A DNA stretch of 38,768 bases from an uncultured Phascolarctobacterium sp. (GCA_900544885.1 UQWU01000013.1:1-38768); one strand, 5' to 3'; shown: positions 24,498 through 33,036, counted from the first letter of the stretch. Notes: a model not told the origin generated them from the sequence alone. Made by a program: numbers and translations.

Positions 24498-25637
24498 TTA
24501 GTAGAGTAATTTATTAGCAATAACCAAACGTTGGATTTGGTTGGTGCCTTCATAGATTTGCATGATTTTAGCGTCACGCATCATTTTTTCTACCGGATAT
24601 TCTCTGCTGTAGCCATAGCCACCCATTACTTGAACAGCATCGGTGGTTACTTGCATAGCAACGTCAGCAGCATAGCATTTAGCCATAGCAGCTTCTTTGG
24701 AGAATTCCATGCCTTCATCACGCATCCAACAAGCTTTCAGAACCATCAGACGAGCAGTTTCAACTTTGATAGCCATATCAGCCAGCATAGCTTGAACCAT
24801 TTGGAAAGAAGCGATAGGTTGACCAAATTGACGACGTTCTTTAGCATATTTTACTGCACAGTCCAGAGCAGCTTGAGCGATACCGACGGAAACAGCGCCA
24901 ACAAACGGACGAGCACTGTCCAAGGTGTTCATAGCAATACGGAATCCTTCGCCTTCGCGGCCAACACGATAGGATTCAGGGATTACAACGTCTTGCAGGA
25001 TAAGTTCGCAGGTATTGGAAGGGCGGATGCCCATTTTGTCTTCTTTTTTGCCGATGGAGAAGCCCGGAGTGTCTTTCGGAACGATGAAAGCAGTCAAGCC
25101 ACGGATACCACCGGATTTACGGGTGTTAGCGAATACCAAGAAGATATCAGCCAGACCACCGTTGGTGATGAACATTTTAGTACCGTTTAAAGTATAGGTA
25201 CCGTTTTCTTTATTTTTTTCTGCACGAGTGGAAACACCGCCAGCATCACTGCCTGCACCGGGTTCGGTTAAAGCAAATGCAGCCAGACCGCCGTTATTTA
25301 AAATGTCGCAGTACATTTTCTTTTGTTCGTCAGTACCAGCCAAAAGAACAGGTACAGTAGCCAAGCTGTTAGCAGCCAGAGAAGTTGCTACGCCTGCACA
25401 GCCTTTACCTAATTCTTCATAAATAACAGCTACGGAAACGCTGTCCAGACCAGGACCATCTAATTCTTCAGGAACGATAACGTTCAGAAGGCCCATTTCG
25501 TTAGCTTTTTCAATCAAGCCGTCACGCATATGGTTTTCCTTGTCCATATCAGCAGCGTAAGGGGTAATTTCTTTTTCTACAAACTCCCTTACCATCTCTT
25601 GTAATTCAAGTTGTTCCTCGTTCAATGCAAACTCCAT
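24498..25637 (-). CDS. Acyl-CoA dehydrogenase (short-chain / butyryl-CoA type)
   Basis: The FAD enzyme makes a 2,3-enoyl-CoA or, in fermenters, works in reverse with an electron-transferring flavoprotein. The 379-residue protein has the usual three-domain layout. FAD/substrate contacts are visible in ALTEPGAGSDAGG near residues 121-133 and in FITNGG near 156-161. The catalytic base is E363 in IYEGTNQIQR, the position used by short-chain and butyryl-CoA dehydrogenases. It could be butyryl-CoA dehydrogenase or a related glutaryl- or 2-methylacyl-CoA enzyme; no etfAB is adjacent to decide. AGGAGG lies 5 bases before the ATG. It follows a hotdog thioesterase by 68 bases, probably in one transcript. 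Confidence 0.9.
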   Translation of the reverse strand: MEFALNEEQLELQEMVREFVEKEITPYAADMDKENHMRDGLIEKANEMGLLNVIVPEELDGPGLDSVSVAVIYEELGKGCAGVATSLAANSLATVPVLLAGTDEQKKMYCDILNNGGLAAFALTEPGAGSDAGGVSTRAEKNKENGTYTLNGTKMFITNGGLADIFLVFANTRKSGGIRGLTAFIVPKDTPGFSIGKKEDKMGIRPSNTCELILQDVVIPESYRVGREGEGFRIAMNTLDSARPFVGAVSVGIAQAALDCAVKYAKERRQFGQPIASFQMVQAMLADMAIKVETARLMVLKACWMRDEGMEFSKEAAMAKCYAADVAMQVTTDAVQVMGGYGYSREYPVEKMMRDAKIMQIYEGTNQIQRLVIANKLLY

Positions 25638-25705
25638 TATATCCTCCTTAAATTATCCATGGCCTTCACAGCCTTGTTTTCCCTGCTTGATAAACTCGGA
25701 CAAGC

Positions 25706-26146
25706 TCACCATTTTGCGGGTATTTCTTCGAATCGTCCGACAACGAACATCGTCGTCAGTATTGTTGCCATTAAAGTATCTTCCGCGTCATACATTTCAG
25801 CTTCGATGACCATTGTTGAATGTCCGTTATGACGGATACGGCTTCTTACATAAACTCTACCCGCACTATGAACATTACGGATAAAATTCATACTGAAATT
25901 TAATGTGGCGACAGCAGCACCGACACTAGCACCGGTTACGCCCAACACAGAATCTGCTAAAGCAGTAAGCACCCCACCATGACAAATGCCTCGGTGATTA
26001 AAATGTTTAAGCGGATCTATATCGATACTTACAACCGCACCACCGCAGGTTATTTCATCAATATGTACACCGAAATTGCACATGAAAGAGTTATAACCAT
26101 ACATTTTGCGAATATAAGCCGGAACATCTTTTACCTGTTCCACCAC
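25706..26146 (-). CDS. PaaI-type hotdog thioesterase
   Basis: This 146-residue protein would hydrolyse acyl- or aryl-CoA thioesters. It has the hotdog-fold core with the PaaI signature HRGICHGGVLTALADSVLG near residues 50-68, in which the histidine, the two glycines and the aspartate sit at the active site. A long reading starts at TTG 26152, only 3 bases from GAGG. I prefer the GTG at 26146, which is 9 bases from the same SD; a second GTG follows directly. It lies upstream of the acyl-CoA dehydrogenase gene and is reached from a promoter with tandem repeats, so both may serve one CoA-thioester pathway. Confidence 0.85.
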   Translation of the reverse strand: MVEQVKDVPAYIRKMYGYNSFMCNFGVHIDEITCGGAVVSIDIDPLKHFNHRGICHGGVLTALADSVLGVTGASVGAAVATLNFSMNFIRNVHSAGRVYVRSRIRHNGHSTMVIEAEMYDAEDTLMATILTTMFVVGRFEEIPAKW

Positions 26147-26201
26147 TGACAATCGCCTCGCTTTCGACAGATGAAAATACTCCTGTCATTATATCTTCAA
26201 T

Positions 26202-26230
26202 ATTTTACCACAAATTCACAATTAACTCAA
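26202..26230 (-). promoter_or_regulatory. Promoter for the thioesterase/acyl-CoA dehydrogenase unit
   Basis: On the - strand TTGAGT (26225-26230) and TAAAAT (26202-26207) are separated by exactly 17 bases. Transcription would begin near 26195, leaving a leader of about 50 bases. Tandem repeats abut the -35. Confidence 0.65.
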
Positions 26231-26251
26231 CTGTTTCATGACTGTTTCATG
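26230..26251 (-). promoter_or_regulatory. Tandem 11-bp direct repeat, candidate activator site
   Basis: Two perfect copies of CATGAAACAGT (- strand reading) lie head to tail, and the last base of the second copy is the first base of the -35. A spacing of 11 bases places both copies on one face of the helix, as in the binding sites of OmpR/PhoB-family response regulators. The regulator is not in the window. Confidence 0.5.
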
Positions 26252-26414
26252 CAAAAAAATATACTTCGGAAAAAGTTACCTGATGCGTTCTTTTCAGCCT
26301 ATAAGTTTATATTTTTACAGTTAAATACTTTCATTTTATAGTTTAATAAATAATTACGCTGAAATTTTGACATCTATGTGAAAAAAATTATGCCTATGTT
26401 AGAACAAAAACAAA

Positions 26415-26443
26415 ACCCCAGCCAGAAAATTTCTGGCCGAGGT
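26415..26443 (-). terminator. Terminator of the glutamine synthetase family gene
   Basis: On the - strand a 12- to 13-bp stem centred on GGCCAGAAA/TTTCTGGCT is followed by TTTTGTTTTTG. It lies 17 bases after the stop at 26461. Confidence 0.85.
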
Positions 26444-26460
26444 CTATAACTGTTTAAAAA

Positions 26461-28368
26461 TTAATCGATAATGTTTTGTTTGTAATCATGATAGAGAACT
26501 TTCAGCTCTTCGATGACTTTGCCCATTTTCAGCTTCAAGGCTGCAGCCTTATCATAATCACCCTTGCTGATAGCTTCGCGGATGCCGCTGAAAATGCTCT
26601 TTTCTTCAAAAGAGTCTTTAGCCAGCTTAGCACGCAGCAATTGGATTTTGTGCCACATAGCCAAATCGCAGTCGGTGCAGGTATCTTGTTCATGCAATTT
26701 TTTCATATCGATAACGTCTTGATAATTTTCCGGAATCAGACGGTTAATAAGCTCGGTTTTCCAACGAATCAAAGCACCTTGTTTAAAGGATTCGATATAT
26801 TCTTGTTTCAGAATACCGCCTTGGGTCAAAACTGCAACCTTTTCCGGATATTTTTCAAAGGCACAGAGGTTTTCCCAAACAGTTGCCGGCGGCTCGCCAA
26901 ATAGATGTGCACGTTCTTCTTCGGTGAAATCTTCAAATACGTCATCCTCAGTACGATATTGACGATCTGTATCCAAATAGAAACCTGCTTCACCTGCTTG
27001 CTTAGAAATTTCTTTTTCCATTTCTGCCAAGGTTTTATCAGCTTCTACACAAGCTTTGATACCGTCTAAGCAGGACAGATAGAAAACAGCAATAGCAATG
27101 TAGGTATTAGTATATGGATTAGGAGAACGCATTTCAATACGGGTTGCTTTCGGATTATCCAAATCACGAATCAGACCTGCCAGAATAGTTCTGTTACGAG
27201 ATGGATTTTCCGGGCTCATGCCTAAGCTGGTTACAATGCAGACAGGAGCTTCAAAACCAGGTTTCAGACGGTTCAAAGAGTCGATAGTACAAGAAATAAA
27301 CGGATTGATTACTTCATAGTTTTTCAAAAGACCCATCATAGAACCATAGCCGATAGCGGACAAGAAGTCTTTATGCATATCTTTAGGAGAGAACAAGTTG
27401 ATGATTTTGCCGTTTTTCATCTTGGCAGCAATACCGACGTGGGTATGTTCGCCGCTGCCTGCAACACCGGGAATCGGTTTAGCTTGGAAGCATACTTCCA
27501 AACCGTTCATACGGAATACTTCTTTAACAATGATACGTGCTAAAAGCTCGTTATCACCGGTTTGTACGCCACAGGAGAACTTCCAGTCAACCTCTAATTG
27601 TTCCATAACGTGAGTCATATGGCCGGCACCATCGATCTGACCTTTAACACCGCCACATTCTTTATGACCCATTTCCGGCTCCAGACCATAAAAATCCAAA
27701 GTTTCGATAGTTTGCTCCAAAGCAGTACGTACGTTACCACGAGTACGTTGCCAATATTGCTCCTGCATCATTTGAGAAGAGGACAATGCTTCGATAGGAG
27801 CATCCTCACGGGGAGATTTTACCCAGAATTCCAATTCAGTTGCACTGGTGAAAATCAAATTCTCGATTTCTTCCGGATTTACGTGTTCCAGACCAGCAAT
27901 ATGCGGATGCTTTTTAAACAGCTCCAAAATTTCTTTTTCTACATAGCTTAAAGTATTTTTCAGAATAGAACGAGAGTCAACAAAGTTGCCGTTATGCAGC
28001 AGATAGCAGGGAATACGCAGAGTACCAATCATTCTGCCGTTTTCTGCGTCAAAATGTTCATAGTTGTAGTCAATGAACCAGTTAACCTCTTTGTCAACAA
28101 CCATATCTACACGAGCATTATTTAAAGTAGCGATACCGGGCAATACTACAGAAGAACCATCAGTTTGTGCTGCACTGCCTTCTAAGAAGCTTTGCATATC
28201 ATCTAAAAAGATTTTCATCGGAATCTTTTCATCAGTGTCATTACCTGCAAAATCAACACCCATTAAGGAAACAAATTTAATTTCCGGATGCATTTGCAGA
28301 AGCTCTCTTAAAGATTCTTCATTTTGTTGTTCTGGTTTAATAACATACAATAAATCTTTGTTGTTCAT
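26461..28368 (-). CDS. Glutamine synthetase family protein with long C-terminal extension
   Basis: The 635-residue protein has a type I-like glutamine synthetase core. It shows TELEF at 177-181 (two metal glutamates), GHKECGGVKGQID at 234-246, KPIPGVAGSGEHTHVG at 297-312 (ATP and metal histidine), NRLKPGFEAP at 366-375 and RIEMRSPNP at 410-418. The last core glutamate of the GQ-x-E motif appears as aspartate (D246). Residues from about 440 onward are an extra, mostly helical ~190-residue region absent from normal 440-470-residue GSI; GSIII is longer and has other motifs. The protein probably makes glutamine from glutamate and ammonia, but a regulatory or gamma-glutamyl ligase role is possible. 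The SD (AAAGGAG) is 29 bases before the ATG, with a hairpin between them. Confidence 0.85.
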   Translation of the reverse strand: MNNKDLLYVIKPEQQNEESLRELLQMHPEIKFVSLMGVDFAGNDTDEKIPMKIFLDDMQSFLEGSAAQTDGSSVVLPGIATLNNARVDMVVDKEVNWFIDYNYEHFDAENGRMIGTLRIPCYLLHNGNFVDSRSILKNTLSYVEKEILELFKKHPHIAGLEHVNPEEIENLIFTSATELEFWVKSPREDAPIEALSSSQMMQEQYWQRTRGNVRTALEQTIETLDFYGLEPEMGHKECGGVKGQIDGAGHMTHVMEQLEVDWKFSCGVQTGDNELLARIIVKEVFRMNGLEVCFQAKPIPGVAGSGEHTHVGIAAKMKNGKIINLFSPKDMHKDFLSAIGYGSMMGLLKNYEVINPFISCTIDSLNRLKPGFEAPVCIVTSLGMSPENPSRNRTILAGLIRDLDNPKATRIEMRSPNPYTNTYIAIAVFYLSCLDGIKACVEADKTLAEMEKEISKQAGEAGFYLDTDRQYRTEDDVFEDFTEEERAHLFGEPPATVWENLCAFEKYPEKVAVLTQGGILKQEYIESFKQGALIRWKTELINRLIPENYQDVIDMKKLHEQDTCTDCDLAMWHKIQLLRAKLAKDSFEEKSIFSGIREAISKGDYDKAAALKLKMGKVIEELKVLYHDYKQNIID

Positions 28369-28376
28369 GGTTTCAC

Positions 28377-28396
28377 GCAGCTAGCAGTATAGCTGC
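28377..28396 (-). promoter_or_regulatory. Hairpin between SD and start codon of the glutamine synthetase family gene
   Basis: A perfect 7-bp inverted repeat (GCAGCTA and TAGCTGC, 6-base loop) sits between the AAAGGAG SD (28398-28404) and the ATG at 28368. Without the hairpin the SD would be 29 bases away; when folded it brings the SD close to the start. A TAG in frame just upstream shows the start cannot be earlier. Confidence 0.5.
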
Positions 28397-28441
28397 ACTC
28401 CTTTCTCAGTAAACGCAAACTTTCTTATAAAAAATGAAAAA

Positions 28442-28486
28442 AGACTTCTTTAAGCATAGGTGTTGTTCCAATACTTAAAAAAGTCT
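28442..28486 (-). terminator. Leader terminator (attenuator candidate) before the glutamine synthetase family gene
   Basis: On the - strand AGACTTTTTTAAGTATTGG pairs with CCTATGCTTAAAGAAGTCT at 18 of 19 positions around a 7-base loop and is followed by a T run. It lies between a promoter at 28506-28534 and the gene, so it would stop leader transcripts. It could instead, or also, terminate holA, whose stop is at 28560. Confidence 0.7.
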
Positions 28487-28505
28487 CCGTTGACTATTTG
28501 AATGT

Positions 28506-28534
28506 ATTATAACAATCATCCGACTTTTTGTCCA
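28506..28534 (-). promoter_or_regulatory. Promoter of the glutamine synthetase family gene
   Basis: On the - strand TGGACA (28529-28534) and a perfect TATAAT (28506-28511) are 17 bases apart. The start of transcription would be near 28499, only about 13 bases before the terminator-like hairpin. Confidence 0.7.
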
Positions 28535-28559
28535 GTATTTTATTTAGAGAAAATTTTAT

Positions 28560-29639
28560 TTAATGCAATAATTGTACCATAACGTCTTCTAAGTCTTCAT
28601 ATTTACGACCATCACCACGTGAATCGACATTAATCCGGTTCACAGCTATGATAGCCTTAATCAAGCTTGCAGCACTAAAATTACGACATTGCTGCTGCAT
28701 TTTTTTAGCTATAAATGGATGTAAGCCCATTTCCTTCCCTACCATAGTAATATCATGGCTACTTTGCATTAATTCTTGGAAACGAGCCAGCTTACGCAAA
28801 TGGTAATCAATTAAGCCACAAGTAAGTATCAGAGGCACCTTCCGCTGTTTCATCACGGAGAGCATCTCTAACACCTGCGGCAGCTTTTTTTCACTGATAA
28901 AATCGCATAATTTAAAATTAGATACCTCGGGCAAATCTACCCAGACTGCTTCCAAATCATCTACCGTCCACGGACTACGCCCATTAGTATAAACAGCTAG
29001 TTTGGCAAATTCCTGTTCCATAATAGCCATAGGAACATTATCTACAGGTGCCAGATATTCCAATAACCGCATTTTAGCATCATAAGTAAGATGGGCACCA
29101 TATTTTTCTGCCAGCTTCTCCAGCCAAGGCTGTGCATTATAAGGCTTTAATTCTTCACACTCACATAATAAGGCGTGGCTTTTTAAAAACTTATACAGCT
29201 TAGTCCGTTTATCTAGCTTAGCCGCACTGATAAAGACAGTACAATAATCTGGAATATCCGCTAAAAGCTCTGCCAGCTTATCTAACTGCTGCTTTCTTTC
29301 CTCACTAGGAGTTTTACCCAAATTAAAAAATTTACTATCCTTTAAAATAAGTAAGCTCTGACCACAGAAAAACGGATAAGTATTAATCACCGCAGTTATT
29401 TCGCGTAAATCAGTATTCTTCTCGATAACGGTTACTTCACGTGAATCAGGTTCGATATCCTGAAAAACGTAATCCTCTATTACCGCCTCTATCTGCTTGC
29501 GATAATAATCTTCTTCACCTAAAACAACTATTAAACCTTTGCTATCTAACGGCCTTTTATTCTTTAAGCACGACAGCAATTCTTCAGGATTGATTTTATT
29601 TTTATCTTTTTCCGCAGCTGCATCCTTTTTCTTTACCAT
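28560..29639 (-). CDS. holA: DNA polymerase III, delta subunit
   Basis: The delta subunit opens the sliding clamp in the clamp-loader complex. The 359-residue protein has the N-terminal delta signature near residues 36-50 (LIVVLGEEDYYRKQ, the region just before the clamp-binding helix) and the LLILKDSKFF strand, and continues with the all-helical collar domain containing LPEVSNFKLCDFISEKKLP. AGGAGTGA lies 5 bases before the ATG. It follows comEC and a DUF1294 gene; comEA-comEC-holA is a widespread Firmicute order, which supports the call. An N-terminal run of lysine and glutamate residues (about 20) precedes the domain. Confidence 0.93.
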   Translation of the reverse strand: MVKKKDAAAEKDKNKINPEELLSCLKNKRPLDSKGLIVVLGEEDYYRKQIEAVIEDYVFQDIEPDSREVTVIEKNTDLREITAVINTYPFFCGQSLLILKDSKFFNLGKTPSEERKQQLDKLAELLADIPDYCTVFISAAKLDKRTKLYKFLKSHALLCECEELKPYNAQPWLEKLAEKYGAHLTYDAKMRLLEYLAPVDNVPMAIMEQEFAKLAVYTNGRSPWTVDDLEAVWVDLPEVSNFKLCDFISEKKLPQVLEMLSVMKQRKVPLILTCGLIDYHLRKLARFQELMQSSHDITMVGKEMGLHPFIAKKMQQQCRNFSAASLIKAIIAVNRINVDSRGDGRKYEDLEDVMVQLLH

Positions 29640-29660
29640 ACCATCACTCCTAAAGATTTT

Positions 29661-29945
29661 TTAGAACTTAATATACAAATAACTTAAAATTACTAGCTGC
29701 AGCACGATAAACAGCGGGATTAATAAACAAAATTTAAGCTTCCTATTTTTATGACGCAAAAGCAACATAGCTAGTAATGCACCAATACTACCACCTACGG
29801 CAGCAATGCTTAATAAGCTTTTTTCACTAATGCGCCACTTATGGCGACGTGCCAAATACTTATCACGTGCATATAGCAAAAAACTCACCACATTGATAAG
29901 CACAAGATAATTTTCTATTCCTAACAAAATTTTTTTCATCAGCAT
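29661..29945 (-). CDS. DUF1294 membrane protein
   Basis: The 94-residue protein matches DUF1294, a small membrane family with LVLINVVSFLLYARDKYLAR near residues 14-33, ISEKSLLSIAAVGGSIGALLA near 39-59 and a final hydrophobic segment near 72-92, giving three likely membrane spans. The YxxDK and R-I-S/P-E-x-x-L signatures are clear. The function is unknown. No SD is visible before the ATG at 29945; a second ATG two codons later is equally possible. It lies 14 bases after comEC and 21 bases before holA, inside the com operon. Confidence 0.85.
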   Translation of the reverse strand: MLMKKILLGIENYLVLINVVSFLLYARDKYLARRHKWRISEKSLLSIAAVGGSIGALLAMLLLRHKNRKLKFCLLIPLFIVLQLVILSYLYIKF

Positions 29946-29959
29946 ATTTTTATTATAGT

Positions 29960-32311
29960 TTATATTGTGCTAGATAGCAATTGCCGCCAGGTATAGTTTT
30001 TATAAGAATAACCTTCCACACTCTCGGGCTTGAACACAAGCTTAATGCACCCAAGCTTATCCGTCCGCAAAATTTTACTGCCGCAAGCTTCTAATCTACG
30101 TAAGGTTTCCTCTTGCGGATGACCATAACGATTACCTATACCGCAGGAAATAATACTTAGCTGTGGCTGTACCCTAGCTAAAAATTCACTACTGCTGCTG
30201 CCTGCCGATCCGTGATGACCTGCCTTCAGCACAGTATAATTACCAATAGTCGACAAAGTTTGCTCACGCTCCAAGCCCATATCACCTGTTAACAAGATTG
30301 ATGCTCTGCCATATTGTACACTGAGCAAGGTACTGGCCTCATTGCCGCTGACAGCCTCTGTCGGTACATCCAGCACCAGCATTTTGCCATTACGATACTG
30401 CCAGCTTCTGCCCTGGTCGGCTACAGTAATTTTTTCCACCCCGCTTTTTTCTGCCTGCTTCCGTAAATTGTCTTGCAGCAAACTACTTGCAGGTGTTAAT
30501 TCTTCCCGTGGCAATACGATTTCCTTTACAGCACAATTACGTAGCAAGCTTATAGCACCACCTGCATGGTCATAATCATAATGACTTAATAATAAAGCAT
30601 CTATTTTACTATAACCAAGACTGCGCAAAAAAGGTGCAACAATCCTGCTACCCGTTGCTAAATTGGCTAACCCACCGGTATCAAAAACATATACCTGACG
30701 CTCCGGCGTAGTAATAATGGTACAATCACCCTGCCCCACATCGAGAAAATACATGGTAAAATTTTCTTCCCGCGTCTGCTGCCATAACAGCACTCCTGCC
30801 ATAAGCACTATACAGCAGAATAAACAACAACGACGCTGCCAATTACTCAAAAGTGTACATATCCCTAAATCAAGCCACACCAATAAACCTACATAATAAA
30901 GAACATAGCTCCACCATGGCAAAGTGCCGATGGTTACTGTACTATACGGCAACTGTGTCAGCCACTCTGCTTGTACTAATAATTGGCTTAAAAGAAAACC
31001 TGCACCACGCAATAATATATCAGCATAAGGCAATAATGCTCCTAACAATGCTAATAAGGCAGCTATCTCTAATATAGGTACTAAAAATAAATTACTAATT
31101 AACGATATTAACGATATTTGATGAAAATATATTACTAATAGAGGAATGCTTCCCAGTTGAGCAGCCAAGGTTACTGCTAACCCCTCACGAATGCACTCCG
31201 GCCAAGCTTGTGGCATTTTTTGCATACATGGCTGCAACAGCCATATTAAACCGGCAGTTGCACTACACGAAAGCTGAAAACCAACATCTAATAACCATAA
31301 CGGCTTATAAATTAATAATATTACCATAGTCAGGCACAGCAATAAGCCACGCCTACCACCGCTTCCGCCAATAAGAAAAATGCTGCTCATTAATAAAGCA
31401 CGCATCACCGGAGGCTGCATACCACATAAACAAGCATAAAAATTTAAAAAAGCAATAATTATTAATTTCCGCCAATCAGCTAAAAATTTCGGCAACATTA
31501 ACTTTAACAATGCGGCCAATAAAACTAGATTACTACCCGATACTGATAATAAATGGGTTAAACCGTTGGCCGTAAAAATTTCTCTTGTCTCCTCGCTTAA
31601 ATTATTACTCCCACCAACCAGCATACCTCCGAGCAAAGCACCTAAATCTTTGCCGACAACATTACTAATCTTCTGCCTTAGTTCACGATTAATAATAGTT
31701 AGATAGCCAAGAACATCCTTCTGCTCCTCTAGCCTGATTAATCTGGCTTTCTTTAATACACCGCCAATATTATTAATTCTATTATACAAATCGCTATTAA
31801 AGCTACCGGGATTACGCAAGCCTACTAAAGGCTGTACCGTACCGCTGACAACAAGCGTGCCTGAAACAGGTACTTTAATATCTTTAGCCAAAGCTAAACG
31901 TAATTTACCGGTATATGGATACATCTTACCATCTACCTGCAAACTGTTGCATTCTAAAATTAGACCGGTATATTTTTCCTTATACTGCACACTGGTACTA
32001 TCTATCCTGCCATAGGCTACAACTTCGCGGGCGAAAAAAGGCTGCAACTGCTCCGCTGCACTTAATCCCACCCATGCACCATTCCCTAAGCCCAAAAAGA
32101 AAAATGCACAAACAAAAATAATACTGCTCATAAATTTATTTTGGCTACAGATTGCCCCTATAGCCAAGCATAATGCTACAAAAAAATAAAAATAAGAGGA
32201 AAATTCTAACCAAGTATAATTTATGTTAATATATATAGCTAAAAAAAATAAAATTGAACCTATATATATAGTTTTCTGTTCGTCAAAACTTGCAAAAATA
32301 TTTTTAATCAA
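29960..32311 (-). CDS. comEC: DNA uptake channel protein ComEC/Rec2
   Basis: ComEC forms the membrane channel that takes up single-stranded DNA in natural transformation. The 783-residue protein is full length. It has hydrophobic segments in the first 75 residues, an OB-like extracytoplasmic domain, the Competence domain (about residues 225-490, with GLTHLLSVSGSNL at 250-262), and a C-terminal metallo-beta-lactamase-like domain with DVGQGD at 524-529 and SHYDYDH at 576-582. The metal residues are present, so the nuclease-like part could be active. The start is TTG at 32311, 10 bases after AGGAG, overlapping the comEA end by 8 bases. With comEA this suggests the strain could be competent, though pilus genes are not in view. 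Confidence 0.93.
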   Translation of the reverse strand: MIKNIFASFDEQKTIYIGSILFFLAIYININYTWLEFSSYFYFFVALCLAIGAICSQNKFMSSIIFVCAFFFLGLGNGAWVGLSAAEQLQPFFAREVVAYGRIDSTSVQYKEKYTGLILECNSLQVDGKMYPYTGKLRLALAKDIKVPVSGTLVVSGTVQPLVGLRNPGSFNSDLYNRINNIGGVLKKARLIRLEEQKDVLGYLTIINRELRQKISNVVGKDLGALLGGMLVGGSNNLSEETREIFTANGLTHLLSVSGSNLVLLAALLKLMLPKFLADWRKLIIIAFLNFYACLCGMQPPVMRALLMSSIFLIGGSGGRRGLLLCLTMVILLIYKPLWLLDVGFQLSCSATAGLIWLLQPCMQKMPQAWPECIREGLAVTLAAQLGSIPLLVIYFHQISLISLISNLFLVPILEIAALLALLGALLPYADILLRGAGFLLSQLLVQAEWLTQLPYSTVTIGTLPWWSYVLYYVGLLVWLDLGICTLLSNWQRRCCLFCCIVLMAGVLLWQQTREENFTMYFLDVGQGDCTIITTPERQVYVFDTGGLANLATGSRIVAPFLRSLGYSKIDALLLSHYDYDHAGGAISLLRNCAVKEIVLPREELTPASSLLQDNLRKQAEKSGVEKITVADQGRSWQYRNGKMLVLDVPTEAVSGNEASTLLSVQYGRASILLTGDMGLEREQTLSTIGNYTVLKAGHHGSAGSSSSEFLARVQPQLSIISCGIGNRYGHPQEETLRRLEACGSKILRTDKLGCIKLVFKPESVEGYSYKNYTWRQLLSSTI

Positions 32312-32900
32312 AACTTATATACTCCTGTAATCTAGCAATTTTATTCTTACCTAACCCACGCACTTTGCGTAAATCAGCTAATGAATTAAAACGCGACCGC
32401 TGTCTGTGAGCAATAATTCTTCTAGCCATAGCAGGACCGACACCTGGTAAAGTATCTAATTCTTCCAAACTTGCACTATTTATCCGTACTTTTCCCTGCC
32501 ATGCACTTATAGCAGCACTATTAGCAGTTAACGGAGCCATCAGCAAAGTATTACTGCCTCGGCTGCTTTTAATTTTTAAAGAAGGTACATTTACCTGCTG
32601 ACCGTCCTTCAGCTTCCGCGCTAAATTTACTTTTTCCATATTAGCATTTTCGCGTACACCACCTGCAGCCGCCAGCGCTGCATCAGCACGCACACCTAAA
32701 GGTAATTCATAAATCCCCGGCTCCATGACCGCCCCGCTGACATAAACCTTAATCATCTTTGTCTGCTTTACTGCTTGCACAGGCATTGCCAAAGGCAGCG
32801 GTTTCTCCTTCTCTTTACTATTACTTAAAAAGCTCGTTGCTACGCAACCTGCCAAAAGCAAGGCTAAAAAACAATATTTTTTTTGACGATTATCCATCAT
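32304..32900 (-). CDS. comEA: ComEA-family DNA-binding competence protein
   Basis: ComEA binds incoming double-stranded DNA at the cell surface and hands it to ComEC. The 198-residue protein has a membrane anchor near residues 9-25, a SLBB-like domain (about 45-110, IKVYVSGAVMEPGIYELP), and a C-terminal helix-hairpin-helix pair (about 138-198) with INSASLEELDTLPGVGPAMA and FNSLADLRKVRGLGKNK. The ATG at 32900 follows GGAGG by 5 bases; a second ATG follows at once. The gene lies only 29 bases after the leuS terminator and shows no promoter of its own there. Confidence 0.92.
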   Translation of the reverse strand: MMDNRQKKYCFLALLLAGCVATSFLSNSKEKEKPLPLAMPVQAVKQTKMIKVYVSGAVMEPGIYELPLGVRADAALAAAGGVRENANMEKVNLARKLKDGQQVNVPSLKIKSSRGSNTLLMAPLTANSAAISAWQGKVRINSASLEELDTLPGVGPAMARRIIAHRQRSRFNSLADLRKVRGLGKNKIARLQEYISFD

Positions 32901-32929
32901 TACCGCCTCCATTACACCTAAAAAGCAAA

Positions 32930-32970
32930 AGAACCCCTAAGAATAACGTAATGTTATTCTCAGAGGTTCT
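32930..32970 (-). terminator. Terminator between leuS and comEA
   Basis: On the - strand an 18-bp stem with two mispaired or G-U positions (AGAACC...GAATAAC and its partner) with a 5-base loop is followed by TTTTGCTTTTT. It ends 29 bases before the comEA start codon. Confidence 0.85.
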
Positions 32971-33036
32971 GAAAATTTAAGCGTTATTTTGACACTGCAA
33001 AATAGAATAAACTGCTTATGTAATTTTTCTTAATAC

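Noticed and set aside
24531..25190. 219-residue open frame on the + strand
   Set aside because: Antisense shadow of the acyl-CoA dehydrogenase gene.
26461..28368. Type III glutamine synthetase
   Set aside because: The NRLKPGFEAP and RIEMRSP segments are type I-like and the protein is shorter than GSIII; only the length hinted at GSIII.
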